Assembly: GCA_000729835.1 (NCBI GenBank)
Contig: JFHB01000001.1
Coordinates: 62,001-126,000, forward strand
Length of the DNA stretch: 64,000 bases
Reading direction: 5' to 3'
Source of the DNA: Atkinsonella hypoxylon
Taxonomy: Eukaryota; Ascomycota; Sordariomycetes; Hypocreales; Clavicipitaceae
Positions 10,397 through 21,503 of this stretch are shown in pieces. Made by a program: the position numbers and the translations under genes. The notes below the pieces were generated by a model. It searched no databases. It worked only from the letters and a program-made list of their open reading frames with translations, and was not told the DNA's origin. The first letter of the stretch is position 1. Every line of letters starts with the position of its first letter.

Positions 10397-13300
10397 TTAG
10401 CTCTCGATCTGAGCAGGGGAGCCACTTGGAGCCCCTCCTCCACGCCAGTTGCCACTACGGTCTCTATTAGATTTTGCTCCCCGACCACGGCTACCTCGGA
10501 TGTTGTCCAGACTTGCAGCCGGTGGCACTTGACTGTACTTGCCTTGCTGCTCTCCACCAGACTTGGCGCGATAGCCGCCTTGGAAGCCTACACGACCACG
10601 GCCATGGCCACCTCGAGTGTTGTCCAGACTTGCAGGCGGTGGCACATGGCTGTACTTGCCCTGCTGCTCTCCGCTAGACTTGGCGCCAGAGCCGCCTTGG
10701 AAGCTTCCGCGACCACGGCCACGGCCACGGCCATTGGCACTTCGCCCAGGAGGTGGTGTGCTATTTGGACTATCCCGGTATACAAAACTGCTGTGAAGCA
10801 AATTGGGCGTTTTGTCGTTGCCGCTGCCACCACCTCCACCGCGCTGAGACCCCATCCCAGGACTACCTCGGCCACGGCCTGGTGAGTTTCTCCCAGGCGT
10901 GTTATGCCCACTGCCGTTAAGAGCACCTCTCCACCCATTGCGGAGAGGTGCCGGCGTGGGAGCATCCTTATATTGGGGTACTCCGACAGGACCATAAAAG
11001 CCCGTCGTCATGGTAGAGGTCGCTCGTTTCTGCTGAGATTTTGTCGAGGCGGATATAACCTGTTTATTCGTGGTATTCAGGATGGATGAAGATGCCACAG
11101 TTTGCCCACGGAACATGGGTGCTCGATCACCTAATGTAGTGCCGCTCATGAACGATGTGTCCCAAACGACGTCGATCAGTAAGGCGGCAGCAGTTCTACT
11201 GATGCCAGCAACTGTACCAGTTGTAGCGATGGGAATCTTCCCTGCAGAGGCGACAAAAGTGACGCGATCACCAAGGCCAAAACTCTGGTTGCCGAGAACA
11301 AGTTCGGCATCAGACGGCTTCAGGATGGCAGCTCGCGGGACGCCCCTGAGCTTCTTGATCTCGATATCCTGGGAGGCTTGGAAGACTTGCTCTCCAGCTG
11401 AGGCCAAGGTCATGACGATCTCAGAATCGAGCTGTTCTGCTTCGAGGGGAACCCTCTCAAATTTTGATATCTCCTGTTTCTTCAACCATGCCACGATGTC
11501 CTTAACTCGTTGAGAAGCTACAGCTGGATCCTTCCACAAATCAGTCTCTGATGTCTCGCTTCTGTGAGGTTCCTGCTGAATGGCGGCGAAGAAATCAGGG
11601 AATGCAAACATATAGTCCGCGATCAACTTCACGGCCAATGAGCTGAATTCCCAGCCAATGTTATTTTTTCGGGAATAGCCCAAAACTTTGAGTTTTCGGG
11701 CCTCAAATTTGAGATTGAGACCGAGATTAAGCTTTAATCCAGCCGATGTGCTAATCTGGTACGATGAAGTGATTTTGCTGAGCACTAGAGGATGTAGGTT
11801 TAATTGCTTTGCAACTGAAAATGATGGCATATAAGGATTGTTGTATTCTGCCTGGTGAATGATTTTTTTGGCGAAGTCGGGCTCCTTAATCCTTGGTAGT
11901 GAGACTACCACCTCGGTCTTGCCGTTAACGTGTCCCGTTACCTCTAAAGGTCGTCCAAAAGCGTATTCGCCCAAGAAAAAGGCTCGAGTACCCACGGGGA
12001 ACTCCTCCTCAATGGGCAGAGCCTCTTTCTCAATAAATCGCTCATCTTCGTTCACGACTTCATCAACGATGGTCTGAGAAGCGTAGACGCTACGAATGCT
12101 CGGGTTCTCTGCATATTCCTTGATCAGAGCCCCCTCTTCAGTTTTGATCAGACCCTTGAGCATATGCACGTGCACAAGGCACTCTACTTGCCCAATTGCC
12201 ACACCCAGTCGTTTGGCGTGCCAGTTCTCCAAATACTCAGCTTCCCTGGAGAAATCCATTGCCTCCCGATTGGAATGATGAATAGTCACTATATCTTTCT
12301 CGTTCTCTGCAAGTGCATACGTGAAGAGTTCGTCTTGGACCCTGACAACCTTGGCTTCTTGAAGAAAAGGGTAACCGACATAGCATCGCTGGCCCAGCTT
12401 CGCTTTAAAGGTCTCTATGCTCGTGCGATGGTTTGTGTCAGTGAGTGTCACCACTATACTGGGCTGTTTGCTTTCCTGCTGGAAGACCTTGATGCCGTAA
12501 CCATAGACAAGTTGTGCGGAGTAAGGCAGCGTGTGAAGGGTGGGAAAGCCTGCCAGCGCCTCGACCTTGACTAAAGCCCCGTCGGTCAAACCAGAAACAT
12601 ATTCCAAACCCTCGATATCTGGCAGGTCAAAGATGTTCTCGATACAACGACAGTTTTGGATTTCTGGGAAGAGACCCGGAAGGGGTGAAGGATATGTAAA
12701 GTCAACATTGGGAGAATATGTGAATTTGAGGGGTACTCCAAACCCATTCCTGGCCTTTTCATCGGGTTCCAGGTTGTTGTTTTTGGTGGCCATTGCATCT
12801 AGCAGCCGCTTCTCGTCAATGAATGGAATTTTGACGACTGCTTCCCAGTCCATTTTTTTACCATTTTTGTCCAGTTCAAAGTCTCGAGGGTAGAAATCAA
12901 TGATAGGCGAGTTGGGGTTTGTCATTAAATCGTGATAAGCTTTAGGAACAATTTTCTTACTTCGGTCCGGCAGGACGCCCATAAGTTGCTCGTAAGGTCT
13001 AAAGGGCTGACCCTTCTTGAAATTGAGATCAGCTCCAAGCCCTTTAGTAACATCTGGTAAAATTAGCTGAGAAGTAAGCAGGGAGCGAAGCACGGATGTC
13101 TTGTATCTTACCAGAAATCAGCGGAGCATAGTGATGGCGGTAGAACCATGGCCATGATGCTATACCCCTATAGTAGTAGAATAGCACCCATTGCAGACCC
13201 TGAACGTAATTCTCGCAAAGACTCTTTTGTTCTTGAGCATATTTCTCCGATTCCCATTCTGGAAATTTTTGTAAATAATACTTTGTCTTCCAACCAGCAT

Positions 13301-15001
13301 ACTTGTCCTGGTAAAGCTTGTCGTAATGCTGCTGAGCGTCCTCCGCAGACAAGTCGATGACCTTGGCATTGTCGTACAATTTCATAACACGGTATGCAGC
13401 CAGATTTCCCTCTTCTTCATCTTCGTCTTCTTCCCCATACTGGCTTTCTTTACCTGGTTTTGCGGGAAAAGATAACACCAGATGACGATTAGCCTCCTCG
13501 TCGTCTTTTGTTGCCCAGTCAATATGCATAGCATCTGCAAGATCCTGTACGAATTTTCGATCCGAAGCTTTAAGCTCGTATCCAAGGTCTAAAGGCTTAT
13601 CAGAGCGTTTCGATACGTATGGTCTAATTCTCAGTTTCCATAGATCGCGCTGAGCCCGAGTGATGACTTGTTGGCCGGCTTTTGCAATCTTGTTAATAGA
13701 TCCATTCTTTGCCTCCAGCTCCGTCTCCAGCTTCTTAGAAGCAAACCACTTCTCATCTGCGACATCGTCCTCAAATGATACCAGCTCCAGCTTGCTGAGT
13801 TCAGCCAACAGCTTATCAAGGCGAGACATGTTGATAACACCGTTCTCGTTGATATAACCCTCGCACTTGGGCAAAACAGACTTGTAAATTTTAAACATGT
13901 TTGCCAACGCTCCCTCGTTGATATGAAGTCCAGGAAGATTAGGTAAAAAGTCATTGCCCACGAAGAATGCCATCAGGATAAAATCATCAATAACTCTTTC
14001 AAGGTCGAAGGGGAAGGATAAAGTACCATTGTCATGTAGTTCCTGAAACTCCATCTCCAAATACTCTCGCACAATACATAAATGAAGAAGATAGAAGTTT
14101 TGATGCTCAAGCTCCTTTGATTTGGTCATGGTCTGACGACCAAAGGTGACTTCTTCTCGAAGGAGGCAGAAATGGGGGTCGTGACTGAGCAATCCCAGCA
14201 TGATCAAATCGGCATCTAATCCATATAAACAATGGCGTACATTCTGGTTGTAATTCGGCTGCGCCTTTGCGTTTCGAATATATTCCATGATTTTGTGTTC
14301 GCCTTCGCCAGGAACTTCGTGACCGGATAGAACGATTTCGCATCCTTGCCAGTCGGCGTCTTCGGAGACTTTCTTGTTGACAAAGTACCGCAATTGTTGC
14401 GACAGTTTCGCCATGAACTCCGTTCCTTCGTCGTTATCAACTAGCGGGCCTGGGACGATTCGAGCTGAGTCAACTTACCTGGAGTAATACAATTGCTGTC
14501 AAAAGGATCTTCCTTTGGCATTTCGACGCCTTCCTTGATGGCCTTCTCACGGGCTACTTCAGCGTCCAAGGCAGTACGGAAACGACGAGCTCGTTGCTGG
14601 TTCATTTTCGCTCGCGGTGCAACGCCATCGATAGCCATGAAGAAAAGCTGTTTGGGCTTTATTTTTCCAAACAAATGCTCGATATAATTGAAGATTCGAA
14701 TGAACATTTCCTCTTCGCTAAGGCGAAATGATACATCTTCTCCAGCATCCTTGTGGGTGCAGTTATGGATGATACCGTTCATGTCGAGCTAAAAAGATTG
14801 ATCAGTGTATTGCTCGAGAGAGTGGCCGGGATGTATGCCGCACGTAAAGACAATCAAATTCGGGTATTCTGTTCTCTGCGATAAGTTGAGAGATAGCGGG
14901 ATACCGCTCTGATAGCCATCTGAAGAACTTGGGGACGCTGCGCGGAGGAAAATTAGCACCAATTGCCACCATCTGTCACCCGCAGAATGGACGAACCCCA
15001 T
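10397..15001 (-). CDS. xrn1: Cytoplasmic 5'-3' exoribonuclease Xrn1
   Basis: Processive 5'-3' exoribonuclease that degrades decapped mRNA in the cytoplasm. Exons (minus strand): 14997-15001, 14844-14937, 14479-14788, 14426 boundary then 13112-14425, and 10397-13053; spliced product 1459 aa. The N-terminal nuclease has VPKFFRWLSERYP, the metal-binding LDMNGIIHNC segment, EGEHKIMEYIR and GLDADLIMLGLLSHDP. The second conserved half has FLPNLPGLHINEGAL and WVLFYYYRGIASWPWFYRHH. The large central and C-terminal regions match the Xrn1 layout rather than shorter nuclear Rat1. The C terminus is Gly/Arg/Ser rich with a tandem repeat. The first coding exon is only five bases (ATGGG); it is chosen because it restores the invariant MGVPKFF start. 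All four introns are 53-59 nt. Confidence 0.93.
10491..10724 (-). repeat. Tandem 117-bp repeat in the xrn1 C-terminal coding region
   Basis: Two imperfect copies with a 117-base period (39 residues). Each encodes an RGR-rich stretch, then FQGG, SGEQQGKYS and VPP-ASLDN. The period is a multiple of three, so copy-number change would keep frame. The arginine-glycine context suggests an RNA-binding or phase-separating tail. Confidence 0.8.
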
Positions 15002-15560
15002 GATGGCAACAAGGGCACTCTACGGCCCGAGAAGAAATGATGAAAATCTACGAAGAGAAAAAGGCAGTAAAATTCTGAATAGGAGTGATCAACACGCCGA
15101 TTATAACTCGATAGGTATGAGTAGAATATTTCGACAGAGCGACTGCACAATAGATCCTGGTTCTCGGATGCGATCAAGGAAACTTCGCATACGCCCGAGC
15201 AATTTGATGTAGGAGGCGGCGAAAAAAGACGACACCAGATCCGTCCTAATCTGCGGTGATTGATGCGCAGCACTCACGAAGGAGGGTTCAAGGACCGGAG
15301 AGACAGGCTGTCACGGAGGCAGGAGTTGGATGTAAAAGCTTGAAAGACTGCTGGAAAGCTCTAGTGATAGTCATCACTGAATACTGTCAACATTGGGAAC
15401 AGCCGCATGCAATCATGCATTTTAGACCAATGCCAATGCCAATGTATGTGGTGGGGGAGGATGTTGTGGATGCTCAAGGTGGGGGGTCATTGGGCCTGCA
15501 GGGTACCCATACTGTGCATATACCGATGTGCACAGTACGGGAGTCCTACATTGACAAATT
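15002..15560. other. Intergenic region upstream of xrn1
   Basis: About 560 bases between the xrn1 start and the eroded 3' end of the transporter pseudogene. It contains the xrn1 promoter and a GT-rich stretch near 15440-15490. No gene is supported. Confidence 0.55.
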
Positions 15561-17463
15561 GCAGCATTGATAGATCCTTTCTCCCTCCAGTGCCGCATCA
15601 TGACGCTTTAATTTGAATTCGCTCGCGGACGACTTAGTGTTCTCGGGAGGGAATTCGACCAGCTTTCTGCTCATCGTGGCTCGCCAGATAGCACCGCCCA
15701 TACTAATGGAAAAAGCAAGTCGCTGTTAGTGTTCAAACTTCATCGCCCGATTCAGCTTCCTAGTCGTGGTAGGGATACGCCATACCTCTCTCCCACAGCC
15801 GCCCCAGCATTCATCAATGCCAGGACTAAAACTGTCGCCATAGATAAGTCGTCATCAGGTACGTCACATTGGACCGTAACTAGCGCTGCAGCATCGTGTA
15901 GGCCGCGAGCGATACCCATAAGTGAACGCGCAACGACTATTGATGCTCTATTCGCGATGTGGGCGTCTGACATATCCGTGAGGCGGATAATTAAACTCTG
16001 ACCAAGTATGCCCAGTGGAACTCCAACATATATCCATATCAATGGTCTTGACCATCGAATGATAATCCCTGCCAAGAGGCGTGCTACCTGGATGCGATAA
16101 CGACAGCATTACTGCTGTCAGTTAGAGACGAATTGATGTAACAGAGAAGTGCTACTTACTTGGCGAGGGATGCATCGGCTGGATTATATCTGCCAGCAAC
16201 TTGCAGAAAGCTTGGGAAGAAGGTCTTGAAGATAGACAATGAGAGGACGTCAAAAAGTCCCAGGAAGCATGCGGCAACAATCGTTCTCCGACGCAGCAGA
16301 GGGAGCGGCAAAATAGGCTTCTTGGCACACCGGCCATCCCAGATCACAAGACAGGCCAGAAGCATCACTCCAACAAGAATCGCGATCAAGTATGGTTATG
16401 CCACCTATTGGTTTAGGAATGCAAAGACCCTGTGAGGGATACCGGTATCAGCAAAAGGGCTAGCCCAGCAATTAGTAGCAGAGCACCAGGCAAGTCAAGA
16501 TCAACTCAAACATAGTTTACAGCCGTCCTCCAAAATCCTCGTTTTGTCTTCTCTTTCCCTCCAGAAGGTCGCGCTCTATATGCTTTCATTGCTTTGTATT
16601 CAAGCACAAGCAGCAGAGAAACGAGTGGTGTCGCACAAACTGGTAGCACGATGGCGGATTCACCATATCCCCAACGCCAACCAGCAATATGAAGAATTTT
16701 ACCTACCGCGATGTTGCCAGCCACCAGTACTACAATGTCTGTGATACTCGTCGGAACCGCAGACAAGAGCCCTCGATTGGCTAACGACACCGTTTCAGCA
16801 ACAAATACTTGCTTCGTAAGGACAAAGCCGGTATTTCCCAAAACATTAAATAAACCAGCAACAATGTATGTTTCAATGTTAGGACACGCAGCGCTCATGA
16901 CGCTGCTCACGACATGGAATAGAGTGGCCAACGCGAATCCTTCTGCTCGTCCTATTGTCTGCCCTAGACATCAGCTTCGCAGCAAGTGAGGCTAAATGTA
17001 GCCATTACCAAATTTGTCTACAAAAGCTAGGGGACGTACATCTTCGAGCTTGGCGATAATGGGGTATGCGCATAATTGCGAAATATCGCTGACCACCGCA
17101 GCAGCACTAATCAGTGAATGCTCAAGTACGCGCTGTTGGCAAAGACATTGTACGTTGTGGATGTGAAAACCACCAAACGATCCGCAAACATGGTCAGGAT
17201 CAGTCTGCGCGACTTAGCAGTCGAAGATGCAATTTGGCTTCATATGATCGTTGAACTTACGCTGCAAAGACGACGATGAAAACGTTTCTTGTCATGTATT
17301 GTTTAAGCGCCATCGCCTTGCGTACACCAGCTTGGTCGCCATTGTAGAGGATGCTCTGCTTTGTAGTTTGCTGGCCCGCCGTCTTCTCTTGGGCAACCCC
17401 AATAGCAGCAATTACTACATCATCCCCAGACACCAACCAAATGAGAGTTTTGTTCGCCGACAT
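15561..17463 (-). pseudogene. Decayed siderophore-iron MFS transporter (MirB/Sit-like)
   Basis: Remnant of a major-facilitator siderochrome-iron transporter. Starting at an ATG at 17463, the family segment QAGVRK is followed by membrane-helix sequence, KLED...IGRAEGFALATLF, then NIETYIVAGLFNVLG, FVAETVSLANRGL and GWRWGYG, and later ACFLGLFDVLS, SFLQVAGRYNPADA and GRGLHDAAALVTVQ. Spliceable introns can still be seen (17223-17261 region, a join ending before ACA ATA GGA near 16957, and GTAAG at about 16157). Disruptions: a single-base frameshift near 17122-17126, an in-frame TGA at 16506-16508, an in-frame TAA at 16413-16415, and a further single-base shift near 16394. The 3' end lacks the usual final residues. 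Both stops could come from C-to-T (or G-to-A) change, which would fit RIP but does not prove it. Confidence 0.75.
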
Positions 17464-19299
17464 GATCTAAAAGCCTAGTAACTCGGCCTCGGATATGTCG
17501 AATCGCTAGGTCAAGCGGTTTGTTGGGTCTGATTGTTGTAGCTGCCACAAAAGCCATTTTGTAGGAAGGGGATCGTTTGCTACACAAGAGCCCTTGAGGA
17601 CCGATCTTATCAATCAGGTCGGCTACACAACATTTCTTTGTCCACCAATCGGAGCAAAAGTCTGACAATTTATCCTTGTTTTCAGATATTTCCCGTCCAG
17701 TTGAGCTTATGACCACACCAGTCTGAGTGGAGGTATGGATTCTCACGCTGCAAAGTTGCTGGCACCGCTCCAAAAGCATCCATTGCGTTCCGGCTCGAGA
17801 AGCAAGAGACAAAAATGAACGCCGACATATGCCCGCTGAGCGTGACTGAGCTAATATGATGGTTGCATAAGCCCTTTCCTTCAATAACATAAATTTTGCC
17901 TAATTCGTAATCATGAATCGGAGACTAAAGGTCAACCTTTGGTGGGTAAACAAAGAGGCACAGGGATGTCCTGATTCCCGAATCTAATCAGATCATCTGA
18001 TTAAATCATGCCTCTGCAATGCCAATCCAATATGTTTTCGAAAGAACCAGTACGGCTACGGCGCTTTTACCGGCGGACCTTTTGTTTGGGGAAGATCGCC
18101 TGTAGATTGACTCAGCCCACTCGCACTTGCTGCTTGTTCGATCAAAATGATGTCAAGCACTTACCTATGGATACCTGCGTAGGTAGGTGGCAGAATCTGA
18201 GTCTTGAAGAGCAGAGTGTCTGAATTTGGAACCTCGCTACTAATGATTTTGGTTATCAACAATATTGCTAACATTTTAACAGGCCAGGCTCTGTTAAGGG
18301 ATCTGCTGATGCCAACGTCATTTTGGGTCAAGCAGAGAGCCTCATCCTAGGACTGTTAGTTGGAATCTTGACCCGATCTACGAGCAAAAGTACAAGGACA
18401 TTTCGGGACAAGCAGAGAGCCTTATATGCAGTCCAGCTGCCGGCCCATAGACATCGACATACCACTTACGTCTTTAACCGTAAAGCGAGCAGCATTGCCC
18501 GTTCATAGATTGCATGGATCGAGCAGCAAAACGCTCACCTAGAGAGCATCTAAGTAGTACAGGATCCCTTCTGCTCAAGAGATAGTTCGATACGGATTGA
18601 GATGTTTCATATATGCCGCTAGAGATGTGGGAAGACTCTATAAAAGAACCCATGGTGCGCCTATTGCAGATAGAGGGAGCTATTCAGTGAGAATTATGCC
18701 AGCTGCAGTCATGTTTGTCGTCTGGCCGTGACTGAGGTGCTTGTGTTTAACGACAACTTTACCACTATACCCCACAACTTGTATTCTTACATACGGGTGC
18801 GACAAATTCTGATAATTATAGGGCCGCAGCCCGCGGATTTGCAGGAGCGAGGTCACGACGGGTAGATGATCTAGCGGGAGCCAGGGGACCTGGATAGAAC
18901 TTGTCATGATTGGCACAATGAGGATAAAAAATTCCATACGCGTCCTGGCCACGATCACGGCTAGAAGGTCTTTCGGGAAAGGATGGCTGTGGCTGTGAAA
19001 GACGCTGATCGCGGCGTGGCTCTGCCCAATTGTTGTGCAACAGCCAGCCTCCCCGTCTTGACTCCACTGGGGACACTATCACCATGCTCTGTCATTGGCT
19101 GCCCGCTACCGTTCAGCTTTCACTTTACGCGCGACGCGTGCCAGCTCAAGCACTCACATTTTCAGTGCCGTCGGCTTTGACAAACCAGCAAGCTTACTGC
19201 TGCCACATATCGTCTGTTTATGCGTTTCTGAGCTTCAAACAGTATTGTGATCATTGAATATAGCTTAATCGACGGTACTTGCACCATCAACATTCTGCC
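17464..19299. other. Intergenic region with unresolved fragments
   Basis: About 1.8 kb with no gene I can support. A minus-strand open frame at 17420-17890 (156 residues) has no recognisable motif. An intron-like 3' end (GCTAACATTTTAACAG) lies near 18280 but joins to no convincing exon. The phrase CAAGCAGAGAGCCT occurs twice (about 18330 and 18408). The last 300 bases include the hat2 promoter. Confidence 0.5.
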
Positions 19300-20939
19300 A
19301 TGGCTCCCGCACAAGCTTCAGATCCCGAGGTTGATAGTAAGCCTTCCCCTTGCGCCAAACAGCTTGTTTCGATAAGCCACGGTATTTTGACTCATCAAGC
19401 ACTAATTCACGCTTTTTCGCAGTCGACATGATCCAAGAAGAGGAGGATGACCAGGTAGAACGTTTCATCAATGAGGGTACGAGTGTTTTATTCTGCTCCC
19501 ACCCATCGCAAGAGGACGCTAACTCCCACTAGAGTACAAGACCTGGAAGAAAAACAGTCCCTTCCTTTACGATATGATACTGGGGTATGCCGTTGGAACA
19601 ATGACTTTTCGGTTGTTCATCAGCTAATCTAATGAGCACTAGAACCGCCTTGACCTGGCCCACCTTAACAGTTCAATGGTTCCCCGATGTCAAGGAGCCC
19701 GAAGGCAAAAACTACCGCATGCATCGATTGCTGCTTGGCACGCACACTTCAGACGACAGCACAAACTTTCTGCAAATTGCAGATGTTCAGATTCCCAAGG
19801 CGGTTACCCCGAACCCTGAAAATTACGATGAGGAACGAGGCGAGATTGGTGGCTATGGAAACTCTGGTGACGTTGCCGCTATTAGATGCGACATTGTGCA
19901 GAAGATTGAGCACCCAGGCGAGGTGAATAAGGCACGCTATCAACCCCAGAACCCTGACATCATTGCGACCCTCTGTGTAGACGGCAAGATCCTTATTTTC
20001 GACCGCACCAAGCATCCTCTCCAGCCTACTCATCTTGGCAAAGTAAACGCCCAGATTGAATTGGTAGGCCATAAGTTAGAAGGCTTTGGACTTAACTGGA
20101 GCCCGCACGAGGCTGGTTGCTTGGCTTCCGGAAGTGAAGACAAGACAATGTGCCTATGGTATGCTTTCATTCCTATCTATCTGCTAGCGGCACGAAAGAA
20201 TGGCTGACATTCGGCTAGGGACCTAAAGAAACTCGAAGCCGACAGCAAGATTCTTAAGCCATGGCGCCGATATACTCACCACACTCAGGTAGTCAACGAT
20301 GTCCAATATCATCCCATCTCTAAAAGTCTCATTGGCTCTGTGTCCGACGACCAGACACTTCAGATTGTGGATATCAGACAAGAGAGCACATCGACTGCTG
20401 CGGTTGTTGCCAAGCGCGGCCACCTCGATGCGATAAACGCACTTGCTTTCAATCCCACCTCAGAAGTTCTGGTTGCCACCGCATCTGCTGACAAAACTGT
20501 CGGCATTTGGGATTTGAGAAACTTGAAGGAGAAGGTCCACACGCTCGAGGGACACAATGACGCCGTGACGTCGCTTTCATGGCACCCATCAGAAGCTGGA
20601 ATTTTGGGCAGTGCCAGCTACGACAGGAGGATCATCTTCTGGGATTTGAGTCGTGTTGGCGAGGAGCAATTGCCTGATGACCAAGACGACGGCCCACCAG
20701 AATTGTAGGTCATTCTACAAAAAGCATTGCAAGCTGAGAAACAAACTAATCGCGAGATTAATAGACTCTTCATGCACGGTGGTCACACCAACCATCTTGC
20801 TGACTTTAGCTGGAATCCCAATGAGCCTTGGCTGGTTGCCAGCGCTGCCGAAGACAATCTGCTGCAGATTTGGAAGGTGGCAGAGTCTATTGTTGGCAAG
20901 GATGACGGCGAGTTACCCATCGACGAGCTCGACCGATAG
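19300..20939 (+). CDS. hat2: WD40 histone-binding protein, Hat2/RBBP4 family
   Basis: RBBP4/7-type histone chaperone; Hat2 is the partner of the Hat1 histone acetyltransferase. Exons: 19300-19336, 19423-19476, 19533-19584, 19643-20158, 20219-20704, 20765-20939; product 439 aa. Before the WD repeats lies the family N-terminal helix that binds histone H4 (YKTWKKNSPFLYDMIL, then TALTWPTLTVQWFPD). Seven-blade propeller motifs follow: LVGHKLEGFGLNWSP, ASGSEDKTMCLWD, ATASADKTVGIWDLRN, LEGHNDAVTSLSWHP and FMHGGHTNHLADFSWNP. Within the family the LF-MHGGHTNHLADFSWN segment, length and fungal context favour Hat2. The sister proteins (Msi1/Cac3 of CAF-1) share the fold, so the orthologue call would need a tree. 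All five introns keep frame. Confidence 0.9.
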
Positions 20940-21503
20940 GTAAGGTGGAAGTTTGTGGAAGGGAAGAATGGTCGGTCGTCCTAGACTAAAGGAGGCAAGA
21001 ATTGTGATGAGAAAAGAGATACGTAAGGCGGGCGTTAGGCTGCACTGGATTCGGACGAAGGAATAGCGGTCAAGGGGTAGAAAAGCTGACTGGTTCTTCG
21101 TTGATGTTTGTACACTTGCAGAATCTCACTTTATCGATTCAGCTTCCTGAATATCAGGAATGCTGCTAGATGGCTGACAGCTATTCATAGGCCTGGCGGC
21201 CGGCTGCTACCGGCTGGCAGCGTGGATGAATCAGGAATGAGCGTCTGTCCGGTAGAAACTCTGTCACAGAGAAGGCTATTGTGAAACGGAAGTGAATCGC
21301 CTCGGTGACTGGTCTACAACGACAATAGCTGGAGGACAAAAGCCACAATGTTAGTCGCAGCTTTGTCCTCTCTGCAGTGCCCTAACTTTTGGGTATTCTG
21401 TACCGCAGATCTGGATATCCCGGTCTCCTATTTAATAATCCTTCAATCGCTTTTTGAAAGCTGTCGCATCTTTCCATTCATCCGTTTCGCGAACGCAACC
21501 AAG
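20940..21503. other. Intergenic region
   Basis: About 560 bases between two tandem plus-strand genes. An in-frame ATG at 21348 would add 52 residues to the next gene, but the sequence there looks untranslated (TATTTAATAATCC near 21428 resembles a TATA region). No other gene is visible. Confidence 0.5.

Noticed and set aside
10588..10995. Long alternative-frame reading on both strands of the xrn1 tail
   Set aside because: A by-product of GC-rich repetitive Gly/Arg codons in the real gene.
17420..17890. 156-residue minus-strand open frame upstream of the transporter remnant
   Set aside because: No recognisable family or conserved motif, and it overlaps the transporter start region; not enough to call a gene.
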